A DNA stretch of 64,000 nt from Lachnospiraceae bacterium (GCA_900751995.1 CAADTP010000023.1:9440-73439), one strand, 5' to 3'; shown: positions 1 to 8,155, counted from the stretch's first letter. Notes: generated from the letters alone by a model not told the origin. Numbers and translations: made by a program.

Positions 1-1569
1 CCGAAGTGCATCGTCTACTGTGATCTGCGCGAGATTGGTGTGCTGATGTTTGTTGGCTACCAGCATATGTATCTCCACGCTTTTGCCTGTCCGGGCAGCA
101 ATAATGTCCTGAAGCTCTTTCTTCGCCTCCGGATTGTCTACATAATTCATCCCCAGAAAATCCTGGAATTCCACATAAAGGATGGGATCTCCTGTTTCTC
201 CGTTATACTTGGGGACTGCACGCTGCAGGGACTGCTTGAAAAGTCCGGTAGTCTGACCCACGATGGCACGCCAGCCTGCCACGATCTTCTGAAGATCCTC
301 AGGAGCTGCCTTCTGTGGTTTCTGCTGCTGTACCGTTGCTGTACCGGTCACTGCCGCCCCCGGTTCCCCGGCTCCACCGGCCTCGCTCTCCCGAACGATC
401 ACCTGCTGCACAGGCCGTTCCTCCATCTGCTTTTCCAGGACACGAAGCCTGTCAAGAACAGAGTCTAGATTTGTCTCCATGGCCGGTCTGCACAGCTTAA
501 TCAGTGCGATTTCCACCAATACACGCTTCTGGCTTGCAAAACGGATCTGATTGGACAGATCGGAAAAAATACGAATGTAACGCATCAGCGTCTCCACATC
601 TGTCATCCCGCTCTCTTCCTTCAGAAGCTTCAGATTCTCAGAAGAAACATCAATGGCTTCCTCCGGATTTTCGGAAGTCTTCACAAGCAGAAGATTTCGC
701 ATATACCAGGTAAAATCTGATACAAACTGTCCCAGCTCCCGGCCGCCTGTGATCAGGTCCTCCAGCACATGGATGGAACCTGTCACATCGCCGGAAAGAA
801 CCTTTCGGAGAAGCCTGCTGAATACCTCTGTATCCACAGCTCCCAGAACATCCAGGACTTTATCATAAGTAAGCACCTGTCCCAGATAAAAGGAAATACA
901 CTGATCCAGAAGACTCAGGGCATCTCGCATGGACCCGTCGCCTTTTTTTGCCACATAGCGTACAGCCTTCTCCTCTGCTTCCACCCCTTCTGCTGTCAGA
1001 AGCTCGGAAAGTCTGGCAGCAATGGTATCAATGGATATCCGGTGAAAGTCATAGCGCTGACATCTGGACAGTATTGTGATCGGTATCTTGTGGGCCTCTG
1101 TAGTCGCCAGGATAAAAATAACATAAGAAGGCGGCTCCTCCAATGTTTTCAGAAGAGCATTAAATGCACCTGTTGAGAGCATATGCACCTCATCGATGAT
1201 ATAAACCTTGTATTTACCCTCTGTTGGACGATAAGCCACTTCCTCACGGATCTCACGGATGTTATCAACACCGTTGTTGGAGGCTGCATCGATCTCGATC
1301 ACATTCATGGCAGTTCCCGCCTGAATGGCCTTGCACATGGCACATTCATTGCAGGGGCTGCCATTTACAGGATGTTCACAGTTTACTGCCTTCGCCAGGA
1401 TCTTTGCAACCGTAGTTTTTCCGGTACCACGCGTTCCGCAGAACAGGTATGCGTGTCCGATACGGTTCGCCTTGATCTGGTTGGTCAGTGTTGTCACAAT
1501 ATGATCCTGTCCTTTTACATCGTCAAAATTGTCGGGACGAAATTTACGGTAAAGAGCAGTATAACTCAT
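1..1569 (-). CDS. dnaX: DNA polymerase III subunit gamma/tau, C-terminus cut by window edge
   Basis: This is the clamp-loader ATPase of the replicative polymerase. About 523 codons are visible and the C-terminal end lies beyond base 1. The protein begins MSYTALYRKFRP. Walker A GTRGTGKTT is at residues 45-53, four zinc-binding Cys are at 64, 73, 76 and 79, and the Walker B DEVH is at 126-129, all usual for DnaX. After about residue 390 a Pro/Gln/Ala-rich linker leads to the tau-type C-terminal domain. The ATG at 1569 follows an AAGGAG-type ribosome site. It lies 70 bases downstream of the phosphofructokinase gene on the same strand, so it may share that transcript. In many Firmicutes tadA, SRP RNA and dnaX are neighbours; all three are here but spread over 5 kb. 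Confidence 0.97.
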   Translation of the reverse strand, partial: MSYTALYRKFRPDNFDDVKGQDHIVTTLTNQIKANRIGHAYLFCGTRGTGKTTVAKILAKAVNCEHPVNGSPCNECAMCKAIQAGTAMNVIEIDAASNNGVDNIREIREEVAYRPTEGKYKVYIIDEVHMLSTGAFNALLKTLEEPPSYVIFILATTEAHKIPITILSRCQRYDFHRISIDTIAARLSELLTAEGVEAEEKAVRYVAKKGDGSMRDALSLLDQCISFYLGQVLTYDKVLDVLGAVDTEVFSRLLRKVLSGDVTGSIHVLEDLITGGRELGQFVSDFTWYMRNLLLVKTSENPEEAIDVSSENLKLLKEESGMTDVETLMRYIRIFSDLSNQIRFASQKRVLVEIALIKLCRPAMETNLDSVLDRLRVLEKQMEERPVQQVIVRESEAGGAGEPGAAVTGTATVQQQKPQKAAPEDLQKIVAGWRAIVGQTTGLFKQSLQRAVPKYNGETGDPILYVEFQDFLGMNYVDNPEAKKELQDIIAARTGKSVEIHMLVANKHQHTNLAQITVDDALR

Positions 1570-1595
1570 AAAACTCTCCTTCTCTTCGCCACAGT

Positions 1596-1619
1596 CGCCG
1601 CGGAAAGACTCCCGCGGCG
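1596..1619. other. GC-rich hairpin between pfk and dnaX
   Basis: The arms CGCCGCGG (1596-1603) and CCGCGGCG (1612-1619) can form an 8-bp GC stem with an 8-base loop. No T-run follows on the minus strand, so it is not a classical terminator. It may stabilise or process a pfk-dnaX transcript. Confidence 0.5.
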
Positions 1620-1639
1620 GCCAGATGACTCATAATTCA

Positions 1640-2722
1640 TTAATCGCCAAAACTGATTCCGATCTGTTTGGCTGCTTTTACAAGCTGATCCTTTGGAGAT
1701 ACCATCTTCAGCTTGCCTGCGCATTCAGCAAGAGGAACCCTCTTGATCTTGCCGTTGATGACACCGATCATAACACCGTATTCCTCATCCATGATCGCCT
1801 GCGCTGCACCGGCACCGATCCTTGTGGAAAGAACGCGGTCATATGCACATGGCTCTCCGCCTCGCTGCATATGTCCCGGAACTGTGATACGTACCTCACT
1901 TCCGGTCACCTGCTGGATCTGGTCTGCGATCTCATAGGATACAGACGGATATTTCTTCGCTCTTTCCGCAAGCTTTTCTTTGTATTTTTTCTTCGGAAGC
2001 TCTGCATCTTCTTTTGAGATAGCTCCCTCAGCTACTGCAAGAATGGTAAAACGCTTGCCTGCCTTGTTACGCTTCTGGATGGCTTCTACAACCTTATTGA
2101 TATCGTATGGGATCTCCGGGATCAGGATCACATCTGCTCCGCCTGCAACACCGGCATTCAGTGTAAGGCTTCCGACCTTATGTCCCATGATCTCAACAAT
2201 AAATACACGTCCATGAGATGCAGCTGTTGTATGGATGCAGTCAATGGCATTTGTTGCGATCTCCAGAGCGCTCTGGAAGCCAAAGGTCATATCTGTACCC
2301 CAGATATCATTATCAATGGTCTTCGGAAGATGGATGATATTCAGGCCTTCCTCGCGGAGAAGATTGGCGGTTTTCTGCGTTCCGTTTCCGCCGAGGATCA
2401 CAAGACAGTCAAGACAGAGCTTATAGTAAGTCTGTTTCATGGCCTCAACCTTATCCAGTCCCTTCTCATCCGGAACCCGCATCAGTTTGAATGGCTGTCT
2501 GGATGTTCCGAGAATAGTTCCGCCCTGAGTCAGGATTCCGGAAAAGTCCCTGGCTGTAAGCATACGGTATTTCCCGTAGATCAGTCCCTTATATCCGTCA
2601 TCAAATCCATAAACCTCAAGGTTCTCAACGCTGTTGCTCAGACCCTTTACAACGCCTCTCATGGTTGCGTTCAGTGCCTGACAGTCACCACCGCTTGTCA
2701 GCAGACCGATTCTTTTAATCAT
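1640..2722 (-). CDS. 6-phosphofructokinase family protein with GGNG instead of GGDG
   Basis: The enzyme class phosphorylates fructose 6-phosphate to fructose 1,6-bisphosphate in glycolysis. From the start MIKRIG the protein has 360 residues. The N-terminal SGGDCQALN loop, the PKTIDND active-site motif (133-139, with the catalytic Asp at about 137) and the GTDMTFGF segment mark the family. The nucleotide-loop motif is GGNGT (111-115) where E. coli PfkA has GGDGS; the Asp there (D103) helps bind Mg-ATP. The start at 2722 is preferred because GGAGG sits five bases ahead; in-frame ATGs further up lack a site. The substitution suggests a paralogue with altered phosphoryl donor or regulation rather than the housekeeping enzyme. 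No second pfk is in the window. Confidence 0.9.
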   Translation of the reverse strand: MIKRIGLLTSGGDCQALNATMRGVVKGLSNSVENLEVYGFDDGYKGLIYGKYRMLTARDFSGILTQGGTILGTSRQPFKLMRVPDEKGLDKVEAMKQTYYKLCLDCLVILGGNGTQKTANLLREEGLNIIHLPKTIDNDIWGTDMTFGFQSALEIATNAIDCIHTTAASHGRVFIVEIMGHKVGSLTLNAGVAGGADVILIPEIPYDINKVVEAIQKRNKAGKRFTILAVAEGAISKEDAELPKKKYKEKLAERAKKYPSVSYEIADQIQQVTGSEVRITVPGHMQRGGEPCAYDRVLSTRIGAGAAQAIMDEEYGVMIGVINGKIKRVPLAECAGKLKMVSPKDQLVKAAKQIGISFGD

Positions 2723-2860
2723 AGCGTCCTCCATTCTGTGCCCTCTTATGTGCACATTTTATTTGTTGCTGTCTGCATATAAGACAGATATTCCACCTGA
2801 CGTATTTCTGCAGAACAACTACTGTATCCTCTCTTTTCACAGAGTTTTACACAGTATAAT

Positions 2861-2889
2861 ATTATAAAGCATTTTCAGGCAGTGTACAA
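2861..2889 (-). promoter_or_regulatory. Promoter for pfk (and perhaps dnaX)
   Basis: On the minus strand TTGTAC (2889-2884) and TATAAT (2866-2861) are separated by exactly 17 bases. The predicted start near 2854 gives a leader of about 130 bases. Confidence 0.7.
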
Positions 2890-2924
2890 TAGCCAAAAAA
2901 GCACGAAAACAGCGAGTGTATTGA

Positions 2925-2953
2925 TTGACTTTACCTGTATCACATCGTAAAAT
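2925..2953 (+). promoter_or_regulatory. Promoter for the secreted protein gene at 3013
   Basis: TTGACT (2925-2930) and TAAAAT (2948-2953) are 17 bases apart. The start would be near 2960, about 50 bases before the ATG. It is back to back with the pfk promoter. Confidence 0.65.
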
Positions 2954-3012
2954 AAAATTATCAGTAACTTTCGTATGTTTACAGAAAATTTTCATCTAGA
3001 AAGGAGAGTCCT

Positions 3013-3774
3013 ATGAAAAAATTCCTCAAAAAGCTATCCTGCGCTTTATTAGCCGCAGCCATGGTATGCGCCATGACTCCTCTCGCCGCCAGTGCAGCGA
3101 TCAATTATTCCAAAACCCGGATCGTTTATATGCCCACATCCGGAAAGGACCTGGGATACGATGAGATCTCGATCAGCAATATTCCTGCTAAACAGAGCAT
3201 TCTCAAATCCAATGTTAAAGTAGTCAGCGGAGGATCTGTGATCGCACTGGACTCCTTCGGTTCCAGCAGCTTCAAAAGTACCACGGAGGCTTTCCGCAAG
3301 GGTGCAAAACCGTACACGCACTCCGATCGTTTCTACAATATCGGTTTTGCCGTTAAAAAGCCCGGAACCGGAAAGATTTCCTTCAAGGTCGGAAACAAAA
3401 CCTATACTTCCACCATCAAGGTGCTTCGTTATGTCAACCCGTTGAAATCCGTCTCCATCACAGGTGTAAAAGGCAACCTTGCCGCAAAATTCAAAAGCTC
3501 CGGCCATAACGCCTTTCGTTACGCCAACAAGACACAGAAGAATGCTGTCATGAAATGCACCGCTGCAAATGGCTGGAAGATCACAGGCGTTTCTTTCAAC
3601 AACAACCGGACCCATACACAGTATAGTACCAATTACAACGCCCCTAACAGCGGGGCTTCTTCTTCCACGCTCCGTATCGGAAACCTTTCCGCGAAACAGT
3701 CCGCCTATATCAGCTTCACCCTTCGCAACACCAAAAACGGGGCGGTACAGTACTGTACACTTAATATGAACTGA
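3013..3774 (+). CDS. Secreted protein of unknown function
   Basis: The 253-residue protein starts MKKFLKKLS and has a clear Sec signal peptide: a Lys-rich n-region, a hydrophobic stretch rich in Ala and Leu, and a likely cleavage after ASA near residue 28. The mature part is rich in Ser, Lys, Asn and Thr with alternating beta-strand-like patterns, as in small Ig-like exported domains, but I recognise no family. There is no LPXTG motif, lipobox or transmembrane anchor, so it is probably released or held non-covalently at the wall. AAAGGAG lies seven bases before the ATG, and the gene has its own promoter. It stands alone between pfk and the SRP RNA. Confidence 0.85.
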   Translation: MKKFLKKLSCALLAAAMVCAMTPLAASAAINYSKTRIVYMPTSGKDLGYDEISISNIPAKQSILKSNVKVVSGGSVIALDSFGSSSFKSTTEAFRKGAKPYTHSDRFYNIGFAVKKPGTGKISFKVGNKTYTSTIKVLRYVNPLKSVSITGVKGNLAAKFKSSGHNAFRYANKTQKNAVMKCTAANGWKITGVSFNNNRTHTQYSTNYNAPNSGASSSTLRIGNLSAKQSAYISFTLRNTKNGAVQYCTLNMN

Positions 3775-3792
3775 TTTATTTCGGTCTGTACC

Positions 3793-3821
3793 TTGACAAA
3801 TCTGGTTTCAGAGTCTATAAT
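3793..3821 (+). promoter_or_regulatory. Perfect consensus promoter for SRP RNA
   Basis: TTGACA (3793-3798) and TATAAT (3816-3821) are separated by 17 bases, matching the sigma-A consensus at all twelve positions. This suits a strongly expressed stable RNA beginning near 3828. Confidence 0.9.
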
Positions 3822-3827
3822 TAAATT

Positions 3828-4089
3828 CCGCGCAGCCGGGGAGATAGCGGTGCCCTGTACCTGCAATCCGCTACAGCAGGGGTGATGCCAATCTGAGGCT
3901 TGTATCTTGCAGAGCAGCCCTTTATAAGTGGCGTTGACGTCTGGGTCTTACGCAACAGGAATCTGTGAACCGTGTCAGGGCAGGAATGCAGCAGCACTAA
4001 GCAGAAGCTCTTGTGTGCCGTGAGGGTGCCTGGGCTGAGTTAACTGTAAAGGTAACGTCTGTGAGACCATTCCGAGGTGCGGCGCGCGT
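3828..4089 (+). ncRNA. ffs: Signal recognition particle RNA, large Bacillus type
   Basis: The segment follows the B. subtilis scRNA block by block: the 5' GGGGAGATAGCGGTGCCCTG run, the CTGCAATCCGCT Alu-domain loop, GCGTTGACGTCTGGGTC, the domain IV core GTCAGGGCAGGAATGCAGCA with the AGCA/GCAG internal loop that binds Ffh, and the returning TGCCTGGGCTGAGTTAACTG strand. The 5' CCGCGCAGCC and 3' GGTGCGGCGCGCG ends pair. The length of about 262 nt matches the large form with the Alu domain. Ends are estimates from pairing and the promoter. It lies on the opposite strand to tadA and dnaX. Confidence 0.95.
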
Positions 4090-4129
4090 AAAAAAGGTTA
4101 TAATATATGATCTCTATATAAACAGCATT

Positions 4130-4172
4130 CCCGCCGGGTCTGTCATTTATGACTGATCCGGCGGGATTTTTT
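4130..4172 (+). terminator. Rho-independent terminator downstream of SRP RNA
   Basis: CCCGCCGG (4130-4137) pairs with CCGGCGGG (4158-4165) and is followed by A then six T. It ends plus-strand transcription before the convergent YqeY gene. Confidence 0.85.
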
Positions 4173-4183
4173 GTACTATTATT

Positions 4184-4621
4184 TTATTTACAATATCCGG
4201 CAACTACCTGATTGATCAGCTTGCCGTCTGCCTTTCCCTTCAGATCTCCCATAACTGCCTTCATGATCTGGCCTTTATTTCCTGTTGCCAGAACATCTGC
4301 AAATTTCTCCTCGATATAAGCCTTGATCTCTGCTTCATCCATCTGCTTCGGAGCATATTTCGCAATGATATCATATCTTGCCTGATACTCCTCTTTCAGA
4401 TCTGTACGTTCTGCAGGGCAGGTGTCGATCTGCTCTTTTGCTGTTTTCAGCTCTTTCAGGATAACTTTGTCTACAAGCTCTCCTTTGATGTCATCACGGC
4501 ATCCCTCATCAATGGCAGCTTTTTTTACTGCTGCGATCAGTGCGGAAACTGCTTCCTTTGTTACCTTATCTTTGGCCTTCATTGCTGCTACCATGTCTTT
4601 TCTTAAAGCTTCAAGTTCCAT
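4184..4621 (-). CDS. GatB/YqeY domain protein
   Basis: This small protein belongs to the YqeY family, which resembles the tRNA-binding tail of the GatB amidotransferase subunit; its cellular role is not settled. From MELEALRKDM the protein has 145 residues, the normal family length, and carries the KTAKEQI and YAPKQMDEAE segments and the C-terminal ADGKLINQVV core seen throughout the family. The start at 4621 was chosen because GGAGG lies eight bases ahead; a longer frame reaches 4708 without a better site. It follows tadA on the same strand after about 120 bases, so the two may be co-transcribed. Confidence 0.88.
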   Translation of the reverse strand: MELEALRKDMVAAMKAKDKVTKEAVSALIAAVKKAAIDEGCRDDIKGELVDKVILKELKTAKEQIDTCPAERTDLKEEYQARYDIIAKYAPKQMDEAEIKAYIEEKFADVLATGNKGQIMKAVMGDLKGKADGKLINQVVAGYCK

Positions 4622-4743
4622 TTTTTGTTCCTCCATTTTCTGTCGTTCCTGTATCAACGACTTTCGTTTGACCTGAATGGATTTTCTGTCTGTAATAGTG
4701 AAATCCATTTATGATTTTATTTTGATATTTTCACAGGATTCTG

Positions 4744-5304
4744 TCAAGAGTAAATCTCCCGGGATTTTTCGTTCTGTTCCGCTCTCTCTGACTGTGTCTG
4801 CCCGGCAAGGCGCTCTGCTTCCTGCTTCTTCAGGATTTTTGCCTGCTTCTTTTTCTCCCGCAGTTCCCTGAAAAATGTGGAAAGCATTTCGGAGCATTCC
4901 TCTTCCAATACCCCTTCTGTGATCTTTACCTGATGATTAAAGCCTTCGATCTGAAGAAGATTCATCACAGATCCGGCACAGCCTGCTTTCGGGTTCATAC
5001 AGCCGATCACCACCTCATCGATTCTGGACTGTACCAGTGCACCGGAACACATCTGACAAGGCTCCAGCGTTACATACATGGTGCATCCCTCCAGACGCCA
5101 GTCTCCCAGCTTTTTACTTGCCTTTCGGATAGCATTAAGCTCTGCATGAGATAAGGTATTTTTATCTGTATTGCGGCGATTGTAGCCTCTGGCTATGATC
5201 TTTCCCTCATGCACGATCACGCAGCCGATCGGCACTTCCTCCAATGCACGGGCCTTTTTTGCCTGGCGGATCGCCTCTTTCATAAAACGTTCCTGATCTG
5301 TCAC
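4744..5304 (-). CDS. tadA: tRNA adenosine(34) deaminase
   Basis: TadA converts A34 to inosine in the tRNA-Arg(ACG) anticodon. The zinc-deaminase signature is complete: HAE at residues 53-55, with the catalytic Glu, and PCQMC at 82-86, with Cys83 and Cys86 as ligands. The catalytic domain ends near residue 150, followed by a basic and polar tail rich in Lys, Glu and Gln that is longer than in E. coli. The start is GTG at 5304, with AGGAGG seven bases ahead. It is served by a consensus promoter at 5397-5425. Confidence 0.96.
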   Translation of the reverse strand: MTDQERFMKEAIRQAKKARALEEVPIGCVIVHEGKIIARGYNRRNTDKNTLSHAELNAIRKASKKLGDWRLEGCTMYVTLEPCQMCSGALVQSRIDEVVIGCMNPKAGCAGSVMNLLQIEGFNHQVKITEGVLEEECSEMLSTFFRELREKKKQAKILKKQEAERLAGQTQSERAEQNEKSREIYS

Positions 5305-5329
5305 GTTTTTACTCCTCCTGTAACTTCAC

Positions 5330-5425
5330 ATTCCGGAAAAAGCTCCGGAATTCTATCTGTTCATACTAAGACTGCTCTCAGCCTTCTGTCCGTTCGATTA
5401 TAACTTTTCAAATATTCCATGTCAA
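5330..5425 (-). promoter_or_regulatory. tadA promoter and leader hairpin
   Basis: On the minus strand TTGACA (5425-5420) and TATAAT (5402-5397) are 17 bases apart, a perfect sigma-A match. The leader contains an 8-bp hairpin, ATTCCGGA and TCCGGAAT at 5351-5344 and 5337-5330, just before the ribosome site. No aptamer is recognisable. The rest of the gap to 5460 holds nothing I can name. Confidence 0.8.
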
Positions 5426-5459
5426 TCTGCTGCAAAACAGATATTCGCACACAGCCAAA

Positions 5460-5499
5460 AACGCCACAGAAATTTCCACACTAATTTCTGCAGCGTTTT
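5460..5499. terminator. Second hairpin terminator after the GH1 remnant
   Basis: AACGC and AGAAATT pair with AATTTCT and GCGTT across a short loop. T-runs follow on both strands, so it can work in either direction. Confidence 0.6.
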
Positions 5500-5512
5500 C
5501 TTATTGTATGAC

Positions 5513-5559
5513 AGAAAAACGCAGACAACGGAAGCTCTCGAGAACTCCATTGTCTGCGT
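5513..5559 (-). terminator. Terminator downstream of the GH1 remnant
   Basis: ACGCAGACAA and TTGTCTGCGT form a perfect 10-bp stem (5519-5528 with 5550-5559). On the minus strand it runs into TTTTT, the proper polarity to end the former glycosidase transcript. Confidence 0.75.
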
Positions 5560-5607
5560 CAATGAATGCATTATATCTGCTTTTTTCCGGAAAGTCAAGC
5601 AGCCAGA

Positions 5608-5799
<192 letters not shown>

Positions 5800-5892
5800 T
5801 TATATGTTTTTTTCTTCCATGAGCAAGTCCCCATCTCTGCTTACTGCTTTTCGCAACTCCGCAGGAAACTTACTTGCTTCGGTTAAAAAGGC

Positions 5893-5921
5893 TTGCAGCT
5901 TTTTTCGGGGGAGAGTATGCT
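5893..5921 (+). promoter_or_regulatory. Probable promoter for the NrdG2-type gene
   Basis: TTGCAG (5893-5898) and TATGCT (5916-5921) are 17 bases apart, with the start codon 39 bases beyond the -10. The -10 is weak. Confidence 0.45.
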
Positions 5922-5959
5922 TGTAGTATCATAAATAAGAGAAACAAGGGGATTTTCCT

Positions 5960-6655
5960 ATGAAAATATGTGGATTTAACAAAACAACCCTGCTGGATTA
6001 TCCGGGAAGGGTAGCCTGTACCATATTCTTAGGCGGCTGCAACTTCCGCTGCCCATTCTGCCAGAATGGAGCTCTTGTCGTGGAGCCTGACACCCAGCCT
6101 GAATATTCCCAGGAGGAAATCCTGGCTTTTCTAAAAAAAAGAAAGGGGATTCTCGATGGCGTCTGTATTTCCGGCGGTGAACCCACACTTGCACCGGAGC
6201 TGCCGGAATTTCTCAGCAGGATCAGGGAGCTGGGCTATGATGTGAAGCTCGATACCAACGGTTCCCGCCCCTCCGTGGTAAAAAATCTCGCAGCAGCTGA
6301 CCTGATCAACAAGGTTGCCATGGATATCAAGGCCTGTCCTTCCAACTATCATGTGCTTACCGGTGTACATGCTGATCTGAATGGGATCCGGGAAACTGCC
6401 GGATGGCTGCTGGACGGACACCTTGATTATGAATTTCGTACAACAGTTGTGAGGGAACTTCATTCCGAAAAAGATTTTCAGGAGATCAGCCGGTGGTTAA
6501 GCGGCGCAAAAGCTTATTATCTCCAGGCTTACCGGGATTCCGACGGAGTTCTGATACCGGGATTCTCTGCCTGCTCCGAGGAAGAAATGAAAAACTACCG
6601 GGATATCCTGTCTCAGACGATCCCGGTAGTAGAAATTCGTGGTATGGAGCTGTGA
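5960..6655 (+). CDS. Anaerobic ribonucleotide reductase activating protein, radical SAM (NrdG2 type)
   Basis: Members of this group use S-adenosylmethionine and a 4Fe-4S cluster to make the glycyl radical on the anaerobic class III ribonucleotide reductase. The cluster motif CX3CX2C is at Cys27, Cys31 and Cys34 (CNFRCPFC), followed by the SGGEPTL glycine-rich SAM site. The length of 231 residues and the opening CGFNKTTLLDYPGR are typical of the NrdG2 branch. AAGGGG lies eight bases before the ATG. No nrdD partner is in the window, so the substrate is inferred from family similarity; a related glycyl-radical enzyme activase cannot be excluded. Confidence 0.85.
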   Translation: MKICGFNKTTLLDYPGRVACTIFLGGCNFRCPFCQNGALVVEPDTQPEYSQEEILAFLKKRKGILDGVCISGGEPTLAPELPEFLSRIRELGYDVKLDTNGSRPSVVKNLAAADLINKVAMDIKACPSNYHVLTGVHADLNGIRETAGWLLDGHLDYEFRTTVVRELHSEKDFQEISRWLSGAKAYYLQAYRDSDGVLIPGFSACSEEEMKNYRDILSQTIPVVEIRGMEL

Positions 6656-6710
6656 TCTGCGGATTTGCAAAACTGTTTGATTATCTGCATGGATGCCAAA
6701 ATTTTTCTGA

Positions 6711-7862
6711 TCAGATGTTAATAAAACAGTACCAGTATCCTCCCTTTCCGCCTGGGATATGAATATCCGGACATTCCTTAAAGTAGGGAAAGCCAAACAT
6801 ATTGGCCATAAACCGTTCCTGCTGACTGTATCCGCCGGGCACTCCCAGTATGTACTGTCCCCGGGGATTTCTGCACAGCAGAAGATGGCCGAAATTCTGA
6901 TATCCGTACATGACAAAACGGTTGCTGCAGAAACAGCCGTTTTTTCTGCATAAGGCACTGCAGTCCGATGGTTTGATCTTGCGGCAGTCTGTGAAATAGC
7001 CGTCGTTAAAGGGATCATCACAGGGTATTCCCGGAAGTGGACGAGATGGCTCCGGTCGCGATGGTTTCGGCGGATGCGGTGACGGCTGGCCTGGCCGTGA
7101 TAGTTCCGGCGGATGCGGTGACGGCTGGCCTGGCCGTGGTAGTTCCGGCGGATGCGGTGACGGCTGATCTGGTCGTGGTGGTTCCGGCGGATGCGGTGAC
7201 GGCTGGCCTGGTCGCGGTGGCTCCGGCGGATGCGGACCGGGAGCCTGATATGAATTTCCGGTTTCCGATGTCTTTAATACATCCTCCTGAATCTCCTCCA
7301 CCGTCATGATCCTATCTGACTCCTTCTGATTTTCCTGCACTTCTGGCAAGGTTCCATCTTTTTGATTTTCTTCTTCCTTTTCTTCCCGCTCTCTGCCTTT
7401 TTTCTCCGCCGCCTTCTGATATTCCGTTCCTGTTTTCTCCGTTTCCTTCCGAGATTCCGTTTCTTTTTTCTTCCACTCGCGGAAATTCTCCGGCCGGATC
7501 GGCTGATCATCCCATTCCGTTCCCCAGAATCCGCCGGCATCGGAGATCAGAAGCAGTCCTCCAAGCTCCTGAAGACTTTTTCCCATGCCTCCAATATCCC
7601 CTGTATCCGTCTCCAGTGCGCACTCGATCCGTTCCCGCCCGGTAACACAGTTTCCGATCAAAATACCATCCATCAGCCCTTCCTGCCGCACAAACCCATA
7701 CACTCTGCACCGACTTCCAGGCTCCAGTCCAACGCAGCGCAGATGAACCTCCACACGGCATTTCCTATCTCTGGCCTCCACCCTCACATAACCGCTGCTG
7801 CCATCTTTTTTTCCTTTCCGATACTCGTACACATACGCAACAAAACGCTGATATCCAGCCAA
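6711..7862 (-). CDS. DUF6128-like protein with a variable proline repeat
   Basis: The protein has 383 residues in three parts. An N-terminal beta-rich domain (1-130) begins AGYQRFVAYVYEYRKGKK and is soluble-looking. The middle is a charged Glu/Lys/Arg linker (135-205) and then a Pro/His/Ser tandem repeat (about 210-280) with a 13-residue unit like PHPPEPPRPGQPS. The C-terminal domain (290-383) has a Cys cluster and the FVMYGYQNFGHLL and GVPGGYSQQERF segments. The two end domains match what I know as DUF6128 in Lachnospiraceae; no function is known. There is no signal peptide. The start is TTG at 7862 because GGAGGG sits seven bases ahead. It converges on the activase gene. Confidence 0.8.
   Translation of the reverse strand: MAGYQRFVAYVYEYRKGKKDGSSGYVRVEARDRKCRVEVHLRCVGLEPGSRCRVYGFVRQEGLMDGILIGNCVTGRERIECALETDTGDIGGMGKSLQELGGLLLISDAGGFWGTEWDDQPIRPENFREWKKKETESRKETEKTGTEYQKAAEKKGREREEKEEENQKDGTLPEVQENQKESDRIMTVEEIQEDVLKTSETGNSYQAPGPHPPEPPRPGQPSPHPPEPPRPDQPSPHPPELPRPGQPSPHPPELSRPGQPSPHPPKPSRPEPSRPLPGIPCDDPFNDGYFTDCRKIKPSDCSALCRKNGCFCSNRFVMYGYQNFGHLLLCRNPRGQYILGVPGGYSQQERFMANMFGFPYFKECPDIHIPGGKGGYWYCFINI
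7069..7235. repeat. 39-bp tandem repeat inside the DUF6128-like gene
   Basis: Four near-identical 39-base units start at 7069, 7108, 7147 and 7186 and a partial fifth starts at 7225, each opening with GGCGGATGCGGTGACGGCTG or a close variant. The unit is a multiple of three, so copy changes keep the frame and change the protein by 13 residues. Confidence 0.92.
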
Positions 7863-7957
7863 CGCACGTCCCTCCGGTATTTCGGTTTCGTTAATATATA
7901 TGAAGATCGAGAGAAATCATTCCATCAACTGAAAAAAGCTCCAGGATGTACAAACAT

Positions 7958-8002
7958 AAAAAAGAACCCCTCAACCAAGGGATTCTCAAGCTGTTAGTCG
8001 AA
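7958..8002. repeat. Direct repeat copy A (tRNA-Pro terminator and 3' end)
   Basis: The 45 bases are identical to 8577-8621 at an offset of 619. The copy includes the minus-strand terminator hairpin GAATCCC/GGGGTTC with its T-run and the last four bases of tRNA-Pro, then diverges. Here it no longer adjoins a tRNA and sits upstream of the DUF6128-like gene. Confidence 0.92.
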
Positions 8003-8126
8003 AGAATACGGCTATACCCGAATCAGTACACCGAAACAGAATATTAACAGACAGGTGAAGAATTAAGACGTACAGAAAATTTGCGCATTTGTCAAAAAAG
8101 CATTACTATCTTAGAACATTTTGCGC

Positions 8127-8155
8127 TTGTCAGGATTTTCCGTATATGCTACACT
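8127..8155 (+). promoter_or_regulatory. Toxin mRNA promoter
   Basis: TTGTCA (8127-8132) and TACACT (8150-8155) are 17 bases apart. Transcription would start near 8162, giving a leader of about 58 bases before the toxin start. Confidence 0.7.

Noticed and set aside
1183..1635. Plus-strand open frame across the dnaX region
   Set aside because: It lies wholly in the shadow of dnaX, has no ribosome site and no recognisable protein motif.
2180..2782. 200-codon plus-strand frame opposite pfk
   Set aside because: It is antisense to the conserved phosphofructokinase frame and shows no domain.
7069..7235. CRISPR array
   Set aside because: The units are tandem without spacers and encode a protein repeat in frame.
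7037..7309. Plus-strand frame through the 39-bp repeat coding a VPADAVTAGL repeat
   Set aside because: It is a by-product of the tandem repeat on the other strand of the DUF6128-like gene, with no ribosome site.
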